Assembly (NCBI GenBank): GCA_959347315.1
Contig: OY365822.1
Location: forward strand, 5,828,008 to 5,892,007
DNA: 64,000 nt
Origin: Bimastos eiseni
Lineage: Eukaryota; Annelida; Clitellata; Crassiclitellata; Lumbricidae
Direction of reading: 5' to 3'
Shown here: in pieces, positions 34,441-45,322 of the stretch
Numbering within the stretch: position 1 is the stretch's first letter
Layout: every line of letters starts with the position of its first letter
Position numbers and translations under genes: made by a program
The notes under the pieces: model-generated
Told to the model about the DNA's origin: nothing
Database searches by the model: none
What the model saw: only the letters and a program-made list of their open reading frames with translations

Positions 34441-35704
34441 TTGTTGTCACCATCGATTCATTTCCCATTGAAATAATGATGCCATCACAGTAGTTATTTC
34501 TCTTCTATCACACGGCGCACTTGTTTTCGCTTTTCATTTTCTTTTCCCCAAACCCTACTTCCACTAATATTTTCCTCCGGCCATTTTCCCCGCAACAACG
34601 TTCCAATCTCCTTTTTGAACACATAATCTGCTGCCTTGGGTCTAGCTGTGGGGGTCGCGGACAAAACCCCCTCTGACAAAAACCCTATGACAAAAACCCT
34701 TTTGACAACCTCCCTAAGTAGGACAAAACCTCCCTAGGAATACATTTTTGTTACTTTTGTTACTTTTATTATTTAGAAACGTGTGTATACTTTAAAGTCT
34801 GAAGTAAAAAGCATGCGTCAATATGTGTCATTTCAAAGTCTGATGCGGTCATGCACTCAGGTATCGTCGTCCAATTGTTAACTGGCAAACGGTTAATTAG
34901 TTCCTTGGTCTTTTTGTTGTTAGTGTATGATAGGTCTATGTACACTGAAGGCACCACTCCACTGTGCGCGTAATGCAGGCTATCTGTGATACGGCTTTCC
35001 AGACACGTCAAGTGAGTCTATGCAGAGCGTATGTGCGTTGTCTGTGATACGATTTCTTATATAAGTTAGACCAGAAGCGTCAATCCCCCACTAAGTGAGT
35101 GAGACAAACACCCTGGTTCGAAGTGTCAGGTTTTCAAGATATCCCTTAAGACTCAAAAAAATACCTTCCGTCCCCTATTTGGACGCCTCTGAGTTAGACT
35201 ATTAGTCTACTGAGTATCACTTGTAATGTTGTGCAGACTCTGTTAGTAGTGTCAGTTATTATGGTGAGAGTCCCTTATCGAGAAGGAGCGGGAAAGCCCT
35301 CGTCGTCTCTCGAAGGCAGTTTCTGCCGTTCTGGAACGCTCTAAGGTCTCAAGCCGCCTGGACGAGGTTGCCTGCTCTGCAAAATTACGTATGTCATCCC
35401 ATCACCTCTTACACAGTCAACCAGAGTTGAATTCCACGTCAACTACCTTGATTGTTATGATACATACTCAAATGGGTTTTTCAAAATTATTAAATCAGTT
35501 ATGACTCATCAGATCATCTCCCATTAGTGATTTGGGTGAACAGTGATCCTAGCTCGAACCAATTACAGTTTACACATACCTCGTACTCCCCGTATTGTAT
35601 ATACATTCACACTGTGCAAATGGCGGACTAGTGATTTTTCACTCATCTTGTGCTCTACTAAAGCAACATTTTTTTTAAAGTAAACACGAGCGCCGATAAT
35701 GAAG
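34441..35704. other. Intergenic, no gene seen
   Basis: A short tandem of GACAAAAACCC-type units lies at about 34660-34735. A 61-codon minus frame at 34494-34679 is rich in charged residues but matches nothing I know. Confidence 0.35.
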
Positions 35705-35950
35705 CCCGATCAATCAATCAATCATAGGTACTTGATATAGCGCCTCTTCAAGATATCTACTCACAGGCGCTCCCGGCCTAAATCGAGGCTGAAAAGGACA
35801 GTTTTAAGAGAGGTAACAAAATGAAGCTGAGGAGTTCTTAGGTAGGATACGGAGCTCTATGGGAAGTATATTCCAGGTGGTAGGTACCACAACCGAGTAA
35901 GCCCGATGCTGCATTATGGAAGCAAACGCTATAAGGACGAACAGGTCGTC
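35705..35950 (-). mobile_element. CR1/L2-like LINE 3' end
   Basis: The minus-strand frame reads HRAYSVVVPTTWNILPIELR, the GP-WNSLP-LR tail of LINE ORF2. It ends in GGCGCTATATCAAGTACC and ATTGATTGATTG. Same family as 10695-10925. It abuts the left edge of copy B. Confidence 0.75.
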
Positions 35951-36099
35951 ATTAAAATTACAATGCGATTCACACAGAAACATCTCTGACGAGCATAATT
36001 AAATCTATTCGGTAACTCATTGCTAATTATTATGGCAGTTATATAATAAGCACTGTTATCGGTTATTTAAAATTTAACAGAATATAATCTTCGAAAATT

Positions 36100-37431
36100 T
36101 ATCAGTGTCTACAATGGCCACGTCAGAGGACCGGTTTATTCATCGGCGATATACCAAATCATGCCCACAATAGCCAAGCCTCTCGTTTCGCAGTCAAGCA
36201 GTTTAGTTGACCCGTGGCTAAGATTTCACGGATGTTTCTGATAAAACCATAGATAAAGCCACACACTTGGAATTTCCCACAATTCATGCAACATTCTTCC
36301 TTGAAAGCATAAACCGGTTACACCCCTATTAGCATTCGTCGATTGGCTTCGAGCAAAATGGTAAGCATATAGCATATAGGCTACGTAATTCTGCCGTTTC
36401 CTTCTCATTGATGTTTGATGTTCGATACGGTCTATGTGGTTGCTGTTGTCCACTGGGATTGTGTATTTAATTAAACAACTTCACACATCTTCATTCTCCA
36501 GTATATTCAAATCAAAGCAAGGCCTCATGTAAAAATTAAATAAACTTAACAACAAATTTTTTGGTTATAACAACAAATTTTTTGGTTCATTTTTTCTTGA
36601 CATTGTGTGGACGATTCAAAGAAAAAAAGAGGCATAGTCAGACAGGAAACATAATTGAAGGCTTATAATTGCTCACTGGACTTGACAAATAACCGAGGAC
36701 ATTCTGGATCATTGCTTCGTACCCATCTCCGGCAAATGGTTGGCGTCAGGAACGAATGATGATGACGAATTGATGATTTCTTTAAAATTGTCTGATCCAG
36801 ACGAGCACAATGCCTATAGCTCGTATTACCTGCGTTCTGTTTGCTCTCACTAAATTTATACGCGATGTACAGGTTTCTGTTGCTGGATCATCTATTGTCC
36901 GAATAATAAGAGGTGTTTATATCGTGATAGAGAATCTAAATGTTTGGTATCTCCGATACCTGTATTTAATCGCTGCGAGTATCGCTATCGTTTTATTTTG
37001 CTGGTGTCGCATGACATTGTGTTTCGCCGATACTTCTCTTTAGCCTGTAAGCGATAGTGGATACTAACACTTTTTCCCACTGTAATTTATATGGCTTCTC
37101 ATCCGCATTATATTAATCATGATCAAGAGATGATATGAGAACTGGCCTAAATCGGTACGCTTCGAGAGTCGACTCTTTTGGGCATATAATCCTGGGTGCA
37201 AACGGATAGAATTCAAGAAATGACTGAGAATACCCCTATGTCCTTTTGTGATCATCGGTAGAAATGGCTTGCCTAATTTATTTGGAAGCGATATCAGCGC
37301 AGGGTGTTCGAAGTTAGGGCCTACTGTTGTCTGAAGGCTGCTTCAAATACATTGCCATTGATCCAAGCGGTCACGCACAGACTGGTAATGGCCACGTAGG
37401 AAATTCCTTATGGTTACTTTTGCATTAAGTG
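36100..37431. other. Non-coding part of copy B
   Basis: Counterpart of 22830-24240, with small indels and substitutions. Short frames at 36226-36453 (minus) and 36810-37043 (plus) are not called as genes. Confidence 0.35.
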
Positions 37432-39296
37432 TGCTAAGAGCCTAAGAGCGAATTCGGCAAGCCTATCGAACAGTATTGGCAGTATTGCAAGTATTGGTAT
37501 TGGTATCTGCGCAATAGACACAATACATTTCGCTCTGCTTGAAAAATAATCGAATAATACTTGGGGATCAAACATTATTTTCAAAGTGACACATTGCACG
37601 GGTTGTAGGAAATTCCCATAACGTGTGAGTTTATTCGTGGTTTTCACAATCTGGTCAGAGGTGAAAAACATAATAAGTTTAGGCTTTGTTAATAAGTTTA
37701 TAAATAATAGCCGATGTGGAAAAACTTTTATTTCATTGGTATCGTAAGCAATCGGTGCCACGGTTATACGGTGAAATATTTATCTTCCCGATGATTTAAA
37801 CCTCGCGTTAATACAGTCCTTGCGTTGACCCTAAACGGCGTGGCGTCCATTCAAACGGGGAGTGGTGAAATTCTCAGTGAATTATTATAGGCCCAAATTG
37901 CTATTGAACATTTTTAAAGTGCCGCTCAAAATCAGCTTCGCTATCGACCCAAATCGGTGACTAGGTGAATAATAGGAAGGTCTTCCAACACCTCTGATAC
38001 TGACAGGGGTAGAGAACTAGGAGACAGAAGTAGGAGCTCCGCCAGAAAGGGATGGGTTATACTGCTCCAACTGGAAGGGCCTATAATTTATTAGCAATGC
38101 TACCTGTGTACCTTTTCTGTGCGATGTAGGAGACCAGAAATAATCAAAAGGCCCGTTGGTAGTATGGAAGACGCTCTGGTAGAGAGCGTCAAAAGGTATG
38201 TTGGGGCAGAGCCAATATCGATTTGCCAAAATGCCGTTTAGCCAGCTCCAGCCCGTCTTACACTGCTCCACCTGAGTTGTCGCCAGACTTCCGAAGCTCT
38301 CGCCCATCTCGGTTTTTGATGAGGGACGCGCTGCACTGGTTGCCAGTGGAGGACAGCATCACCTTCAAGATCTGACTCATGGTGCGTTCGTCGCTGGCTG
38401 GTGCAGCTTCGAACTGCATGTGTGATCTGTGTTTCAGTTGCCAGCCGTTTGGGGCGTCGGTCCCTGCGTTCTGCGTCTCGTGGGGACCTGGTGGTTCCGC
38501 GCTCTGGTATCGGCATGCGGGCAGGCAGTGCCTTCTCTTGTGTTGGACCGTTACGTTGGAACTCATTGCCATTACTAATTCGGTGTATCCCTTTCTGTGT
38601 AGCACAGAATATATTTTCTGGACTATTGAAGACGCATTTATTTCAGAACTAAAAGGTCTATAGCTTCGGTTTGCGCCTTCGTGAGGTTTGTAATGCGCTA
38701 CATAATTTTTCATATACATGTAGGTCATACATACATACGATGCAGTCTCGCATTAGCGTAAAGGCTTTAAACTCCATGCGTTGAGGTGCAGGTGGCCAAT
38801 AAAGAGAGTTACGAGTGAAGGATGAGATATAGTCAAATTTAGAAATGCCACCACTTATTTGGGCAGCAGCATTGAAGATGGATTGGAGCTTAGATACTAA
38901 AACCCACCTTGGAGCAGGTCACGGCGTGAGCTAAATTTCGTCACCGCGTGCAGAGATAGCGACTGGGGAATTGAGGGGAGTTGACCCAAGTGGTAGCAGC
39001 AAGAGTGAGAGACAGCGTTGACATGGTCGGAGAGAAAGGGTCGAGCCAAGAAGGAGACCCAATTCCCAAACAGTTGAAGATAAAAAAAGAGGTGGGGAAG
39101 GTCTGGCGAAGGGACTCTTAGTTTATCCAGCCAAGCTTGATTCGCTCGCCAAGCCAGATGAATTGGATTATTCCCGGATTTGGCTATATGCGGTTAGAGA
39201 ATAATCAAGAAGTCCAAGAGTCAAGAACAGAGGGGGCCTCCAACATGCACTCAGTCATCCACGAGGCAGAGAAATAAGTACCACGCAGGACGGTTT
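37432..39296. mobile_element. Block present only in copy B, containing LINE pieces
   Basis: Copy A passes directly from GTTGCATGAAGTGTAG (24256) to the TCAGCATACTGGTG junction (24310). Copy B has about 1.87 kb between the matching points. It includes a plus-strand LINE fragment (38300-38665) and the YADD-containing part of the minus-strand RT. It is either an insertion in B or a deletion in A. Confidence 0.7.
38300..38665 (+). mobile_element. CR1-like LINE ORF2 C-terminal fragment
   Basis: Frames read DALHWLPVEDSITFKI, then SLRSASRGDLVVPRSG, then GPLRWNSLPLLIR and LLKTHLFQN. This is the LHWLPV-RI-FK ... LRSA--G-LVVPR ... WNSLP ... LKTHLF series of CR1/L2-like elements. Frameshifts separate the parts. 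Confidence 0.8.
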
Positions 39297-39600
39297 GCGT
39301 GTCATCAGCATACTGGTGACAAGAGACACCTAGATTAAGGATGCGCCCTGCGCAGAGGTGCACCAGATAAATGGTAGTGAGTGGTGACAAAACCTGTAGA
39401 CCAACTGATAGAGAAACCAGCTCTTGCTGGTAAATCCAAATGCCACTGATAGGTACCCATTGCCGATTGGAGAGGAATGATTGGAGCCAGAGGAGCGCAG
39501 TACCAGAGGTGCCGAATAGTGTCAATAGGCGATCAAACAGGATAGAGTGATCGACAGAGTGATGAGCGAACGCTAGAAAATAGCACGATAGAAAACAACA
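39205..39600 (-). mobile_element. LINE reverse-transcriptase fragment with YADD box (copy B)
   Basis: The minus frame reads HSVDHSILFDRL..., LFGTSGTALLWLQSFLSNR, LSPL-TIYLVHLCAG and CHQYADDTQT. YADD is the catalytic box of reverse transcriptases. The upstream part lacks an open frame, so it is a fragment. Confidence 0.85.
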
Positions 39601-40657
39601 TTTAGCATTTTAGATTGTTAAGGCATACTTTGTCAATGCTACATTATATCATTTAGAAGATAGCAGTCTTATTTTTGAGACGCACAGTTGCAAATCACCC
39701 TGAACTTACACATTCGCCACAAATTGACAGCAGAATCGAGCAACTACAGGGCACTGATCAGTGGTGATTTCTCGGTCTCTGTTTGATTGACTAAAACATC
39801 CATCTCTTTTCATTTGCTCTGATCTGTAGTAATCAAATTTTGGTGATATGAGATGTAAGTGATAATCCAAGAAGTCGTTGCTGGATAAAATTGCAAAAGA
39901 CCGTTCGAGTCCGACTGATTTTGAAAGTAAGAGAAGACTTTGTCTTTGATATTTAAAAGCAAATAGACGTACAGGTCAACCAAATTAGCATGCTGTTAGC
40001 TTACAGCGAATAATTTGGATCCATCCATGTACATAACTTATTCGCACTGAGGTGTGAGGGCTTTATCTGACAGAAGGAAGTGTGTGTACTGGCACGAATG
40101 GCGAGGGGAGGGTCTCAACAGAATGAGAACGTACGCAAGCAATATTTATAAATAATCATGACATCAACATTAGCGTATTTGTATTATAAACAGGCTAATG
40201 TGGACATCCTTATATGAAATTTATGTTTGCGCATGTAGGCCCAAGTCATACGAAGTTATGACTGAGTCTGTTGAATCAGACCACATTGTTCCAGGAGTTC
40301 AAGGTAGCAAGTGCTGTACTATTGGCATGATCCTGGAGAGGGAGATTGAGATCACCTGGTAACACCAGCTGGGTGTTATGCAAGACAAATGTGTCCAGTA
40401 TAGTCGATTATTCAGCCAAGAAAGCGACGGATGGTGGCATGGACGGCATATGGTAAGGACAGTGAAGGAACCACGGCTGGACAAGACCGAGGCCACCAGT
40501 ATTTAAAAGGTGAGAGGGATACTGGTCAGTGGGCTGTTGGTCATTCGAAGAGAGTCCCTGTAGTAAAAGACCTTGCCATCACCATGGTCGGTCGTCTTCA
40601 CCAGATGGAATATCCCAGCGGAAAAGAGCGTAGAAGAGAGACATCCCATGAGCAACC

Positions 40658-40908
40658 GGTGACATCATTCTGTTAGAGCGAGGAGGTCGATGTCATGAAT
40701 CTCACGATGTTGCATTGTATCGACGACTGGGGTGCATTTTTCACGCAGCGACCGGTCATTCCACGTAGCCATTCGGAGTCCATTTGATGGACCAGGATCA
40801 GGTGTAGGAGATGATATGTGAACAGGGAGAGGTGGGGGAAGAACTGTAGCACCTGAGAGGGGTTGAGCGTGCTCCAAGTGGGCTGAACAGCTGTTTTTCA
40901 ATTTGCGC
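40658..40908 (-). mobile_element. LINE ORF2 N-terminal (endonuclease start) fragment (copy B)
   Basis: Counterpart of 25640-25890, reading GLRMATWNDRSLREK and DIDLLALTE on the minus strand. Confidence 0.7.
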
Positions 40909-41280
40909 TATGCATACTAGTCATTTCAAAGTCTCGGCTCATTGTCGCGTAATGTAAACCTTTTTGAAGAGATTTATGGATTCGTGGAAAGTAGCGGATC
41001 GGTTGATGAATTTTGGCAGAAGGTCATAGTAAAGCATTCACACACTTAACCGATGTATTCAAAGTAACAAACCACATTGTAATTGATTGTTGATATTGCA
41101 CTGAATTTTAAAACAACACAAGATTGTGTGAGGGTGAAACATGTGAGAGGATTGCAATTAGAATTAGACTCATCAACACCAAACGTTCATGCATATTTGC
41201 ATATTTGGTATCAATAATTAAATTGATCACGTGATTCAATTTTAGTCATCATTTTTATAAAATCTGCTAATCGCACTCAT

Positions 41281-41296
41281 GTATTTTGTTTCACAG
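41281..41296 (+). other. Predicted 3' splice site before gene 4
   Basis: GTATTTTGTTTCACAG, identical to the gene 3 acceptor and 81 bases before the ATG. Confidence 0.55.
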
Positions 41297-41377
41297 ATGA
41301 CGGGCGCCTAGAACACTTCGTAAAAAATTTTTATCGAGAACAGTCATTTGCCGAATAGAATCCTGAGTCATACAGAA

Positions 41378-44300
41378 ATGAATAAAGAAACAACACAGAC
41401 AACTATGGATGCGAATTGCTTTGTAGCAGATGAAGCTCAAATTAGCGCACCTTTACACACCCCTTCAAAAGTTGAGGAATTGATTAAAAATAATGAAAAT
41501 GACGACTGCTTTATTTCCGAAGCTGACGCCGATGATGATGAGTGGGGCTTTCAGGTTCACAGAGTAGATTCTGAAGCTGATGATGATGATGCTGGTGATG
41601 ATGACGATGATGATGCACAATGCCTTAGTCAGCTTCACCTTGCAGCCGACTGTGGTGATACGGAGGCTGTTAAAAGTCTACTGATGTCGTCAACGAATGT
41701 CGATGTACTGGACACAGAGAATAACACTCCCCTACATTATGCGTCTAAAAATGGTCACGTTCATATTGTCAATCTTCTGCTAAGCAAGGACGCCTGTGCT
41801 AAGTCAAAACTCGCATCCAGGGAGACTTTGCATCATCTGATGGCAGAGAAACGCCATTTAACACAAAGTGATGAGCTCGAAATCGTGGATATTCAATTGA
41901 GTCTTTCTTCTACCTTTAATTCAGAGTGCAAAGGTCAAGCGATACAAAATGCAGATATTGTAGATAATCTGATATTTAACGGTGCGAATGTTAATGCTTG
42001 TAACAACGCCAAGATGACTCCACTTCATTTAGCCTGTCAAAATGGTCACGCTTCAATTGTTGAGATTTTACTGGACAACCATGCTACCGTGGACGTCATG
42101 AAACAAGCTAAGGAAACACCGTTATATCTTGCAGCCAAAAACGGTCATGCAGCTGTCGCAGATTTATTAATGCGTCGTGGTGTGTGCGATTTCGTGCTGA
42201 CAAACCGCAATCAGACACCATTGCACGTTGCCATCAAAGAAGGTCACACAGAAGTTGTTGAGGTATTACTGACACAGAGCCGCATGATTTATGAGAAATT
42301 AGCAAAAGAGGGGGAGATACTTCACAGGAATGCCAAGAGAGGCGTTATCCCAGTTGAATTTCAGAAACCTGATGAACGACGTGTTTTTGCTGAAATAGTT
42401 TGGACAGAAATAATCACACCCCTGGTGATAAGGAAGGACGGACTCATGAATGCCCCAATTGTGCTTGCAGCGTTTTCGAAAGACCCGAAAATGGTTCAGC
42501 TATTGCTAAGTGTAGATCAATGTATTTATTCAAAGGAGGATATCGCAGACAGCTTTCACTCCCTCATACTGGCAATGGACATGACTTATGGACAGGAGGC
42601 TAGTGAATGCATGAGCAATTTCATGAATGTCGCGAAATTTCTAATCGACTCGAGCAAATTTGATGCAAACTACCAAGACCAGGAATTAAATACATATCTT
42701 CACAATGTGATAGAGTGGAATTGCGATTATTATTCTGACAGTCGGCCTAATGATGAAAAGTGTCCACGTTTGAAGAATGATATCAGGAACGACGTGTTGC
42801 AATTGTTATTAGAGAACGGAGCAGATATAAACATTAAGAATATCCGCGGCGATACACCTTTGATAATTGCTTCTGGAATTGGTAATTGTGATGCCATTCA
42901 AATTCTGTTTGATTGGGAGGATAAATCAGGAATGAAACTCAACCTCGACGCAAGGGACAAATATGGAGCAACTGCTTTGATTAGAGCAGCCAAAGAGCAT
43001 CATGTATCAGTAGTACAATTGCTGCTAAGCCATAAAGCTTCGATTAATTTGTACGACTATTACGGATATACTGCATTGCACGCAGCTATCTATGAGCCAA
43101 ACACGAACTGGTTGGATTTTGAGTACTTCTGCAGTATGTTTCGCAAACGCATCTTTGGATGCGTTGATTCTTTTACAGTGAGTGACCGAATACGGCAACA
43201 CTATGAATGTAACGACGAGATGGCTCTATTCAAAGAAGAAATAGTTAAATCGTTGTTGGCTAATGACGAAACTAAAGTGAATGCCTTAGACTTCAGAGGA
43301 AATACGCCACTTGATTTGGCAGTTAAGTCTTCCAAGCCAATTACCAGAGCGACTTTCGAGGCACTTAAGAATTGTGGTGCCGTAGGACAGTTACTGGAAT
43401 CGGAAGACGAAGCACCAGCCAAAATGACAAGTGTAGACAAGAGAGGTCGAAACCCCCTTCATCGACTGATCATATATCACATCTCAGGCTGCGATTCTAG
43501 AGAAGATACGGGAGCCAACACTGAGCAGGACGAAGAACGGTTGAACTCTATGGTTGATCGAATTCACCTGACACCAGAGAATTTTAGGCATTTAGCTACT
43601 GCAACAGATGACGAAGGAAAAACTCCACTTCACTACGCTGCCATGCAGACACCACTCATTTCCAATCAAAATCACAATCTAGTAAATCTGCTAGTCAAAC
43701 TAGGTTCTAACGTCAACGCATCTGATATGTATGGAAAAACCCCTTTGCATTACGCAGACATCGAGAGCTATGACAGCCTGAGTCAGTACGAAGATCTCGT
43801 CGAACACGGAGCTAATGAAAACACACAAGATAGAAGCGGATACACACCTAAGGTTCTTAAGCAGTTACGAGAATCGGTGGAGGTCAGCAATAGCAATGTA
43901 TGGGAAACGTTTTACGCATCCAGAGAGTCCGGGTTAGTTCCCCGCGCTAACCATGTGACAGACTTAACGAAGCATAGATCGATTGAAACGATTAAAATAA
44001 AGTCGCAATCCCCTCGCCCCCAAGAATCGTCAGAAGAAGCAATATGGAAGATATGGAACAATAACGAATTATTTCGCCTCAACAAACGCCTAAGCCAACT
44101 GAAACCGTCAGTACAAACCTTCATTGAACGATTGGCTAATGGTATAAAGGAAAGAGACGAACGATTTGAATGCCAACCGATCATAGTTGGAGGTGCTGAT
44201 GAAGAAACAAAAGCCGTCCTTTCAGCAGACTTTGATTTTAGCTTCAAACTGATTAAATTCAGCCAAATTTGTGACCCGCTTCCACATCCACTGGGCCCTA

Positions 44301-45322
44301 AGGGATTCTTTCAATTGCGACGGAAGCCAAGTGAAAATGCAAAGAATCGGACTGACAAGGAGTTTGACAGTTTCTTTAACAAAGAGCATTGCCTTTTGAC
44401 AAACGAAGTCAAATTTAGATTCAGGATTCTTGTGGAAGATGTCTTAGAGGACCCACAATTCTGGAAATATGAACATCTGTTGGAATGGGATTTGAGATAT
44501 GAAGTGAAATCTGAAAGGCCAGTTGAAAAGCTAATTGGTTTGTGTAAGACCTTGGATCTAAAAATGATACATCCCATTGAGGACGGAGAGGGGGGCTTAC
44601 TTTTTGTAGACATTTCAATTGACATTGTCCCATGTGTTGACGTTGAGGGTTGGCATTCAGTAGATCCGCTGCCTGTTGGCACAAGACCATCTGTGAAAAC
44701 AAACGGTTCTACTATGATCTTTGATGGACCCCGTTTTGATCCATTAAATGCATCTGGTGATCAATTTCTGTTTACCGATACATTTGCAAGAATTTCATTT
44801 GCACGTTTCGAAAGTGCTATCATAAAAGAAAGTTCGCCTTTACTGAAAGCAGCGTATATTGTTTGCAAGATGATACTTTATGATCATTCGGGTTGTACTT
44901 ACCAGTTGAAGAATTGTCTTCTATTTTGCATGGAGGTCCTTTATGCTCAAATCTCTAGTGAAGCACTGGACGAAGACGAAATTACGTCAAAGAAACTCGC
45001 CTTCTGGGTTGAGAGGATCGTGTTTTGCTTCGCGGAGTTTAATCGACGTGGCGTTTATCCTTGTTATTTTATGCCATCGTTCAAACTGCAAGTTGCTGAA
45101 AATTTCAATTTTGGAAAATTGACGAAAACCTATGAAGAGAAACAGGTAATAGGTGCCTGTGAGTACACTATGGTTGATGAAATTTACCTTGACATGTGTC
45201 CAGATGGCACTGAAATTGAACTAATTCCGAAAGAAAGATGCGATGAGAATTATGATCCAAACTGGGAATTTAATCGCGATGAATTCATTAGGAAACTATC
45301 TTCACGTTGTCCCAGCTATTAA
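41378..45322 (+). CDS. Gene 4: ankyrin-repeat protein with C-terminal Mab-21/cGAS-like nucleotidyltransferase
   Basis: 1,314 residues from the ATG at 41378 (the open frame to 41348 would need a TTG). Same layout as gene 3: acidic stretch 40-80, ankyrin repeats about 81-840, G938-G939, D951/D953, D1082, then YQLKNCLLF and CYFMP. By my count it differs from gene 3 at about 22 residues, mostly in the ankyrin half (for example residue changes K13N, N23S, S25P, S26L) and the last 120 residues, with only about 6 silent changes. About 1.6 kb of the middle of the CDS shows no difference at all. The triad is intact. It is either a true recent paralogue or an allele misplaced in tandem. Confidence 0.92.
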   Translation: MNKETTQTTMDANCFVADEAQISAPLHTPSKVEELIKNNENDDCFISEADADDDEWGFQVHRVDSEADDDDAGDDDDDDAQCLSQLHLAADCGDTEAVKSLLMSSTNVDVLDTENNTPLHYASKNGHVHIVNLLLSKDACAKSKLASRETLHHLMAEKRHLTQSDELEIVDIQLSLSSTFNSECKGQAIQNADIVDNLIFNGANVNACNNAKMTPLHLACQNGHASIVEILLDNHATVDVMKQAKETPLYLAAKNGHAAVADLLMRRGVCDFVLTNRNQTPLHVAIKEGHTEVVEVLLTQSRMIYEKLAKEGEILHRNAKRGVIPVEFQKPDERRVFAEIVWTEIITPLVIRKDGLMNAPIVLAAFSKDPKMVQLLLSVDQCIYSKEDIADSFHSLILAMDMTYGQEASECMSNFMNVAKFLIDSSKFDANYQDQELNTYLHNVIEWNCDYYSDSRPNDEKCPRLKNDIRNDVLQLLLENGADINIKNIRGDTPLIIASGIGNCDAIQILFDWEDKSGMKLNLDARDKYGATALIRAAKEHHVSVVQLLLSHKASINLYDYYGYTALHAAIYEPNTNWLDFEYFCSMFRKRIFGCVDSFTVSDRIRQHYECNDEMALFKEEIVKSLLANDETKVNALDFRGNTPLDLAVKSSKPITRATFEALKNCGAVGQLLESEDEAPAKMTSVDKRGRNPLHRLIIYHISGCDSREDTGANTEQDEERLNSMVDRIHLTPENFRHLATATDDEGKTPLHYAAMQTPLISNQNHNLVNLLVKLGSNVNASDMYGKTPLHYADIESYDSLSQYEDLVEHGANENTQDRSGYTPKVLKQLRESVEVSNSNVWETFYASRESGLVPRANHVTDLTKHRSIETIKIKSQSPRPQESSEEAIWKIWNNNELFRLNKRLSQLKPSVQTFIERLANGIKERDERFECQPIIVGGADEETKAVLSADFDFSFKLIKFSQICDPLPHPLGPKGFFQLRRKPSENAKNRTDKEFDSFFNKEHCLLTNEVKFRFRILVEDVLEDPQFWKYEHLLEWDLRYEVKSERPVEKLIGLCKTLDLKMIHPIEDGEGGLLFVDISIDIVPCVDVEGWHSVDPLPVGTRPSVKTNGSTMIFDGPRFDPLNASGDQFLFTDTFARISFARFESAIIKESSPLLKAAYIVCKMILYDHSGCTYQLKNCLLFCMEVLYAQISSEALDEDEITSKKLAFWVERIVFCFAEFNRRGVYPCYFMPSFKLQVAENFNFGKLTKTYEEKQVIGACEYTMVDEIYLDMCPDGTEIELIPKERCDENYDPNWEFNRDEFIRKLSSRCPSY

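Noticed and set aside
34494..34679. A 61-codon charged minus-strand frame
   Set aside because: No recognisable domain, no second copy and no splice context.
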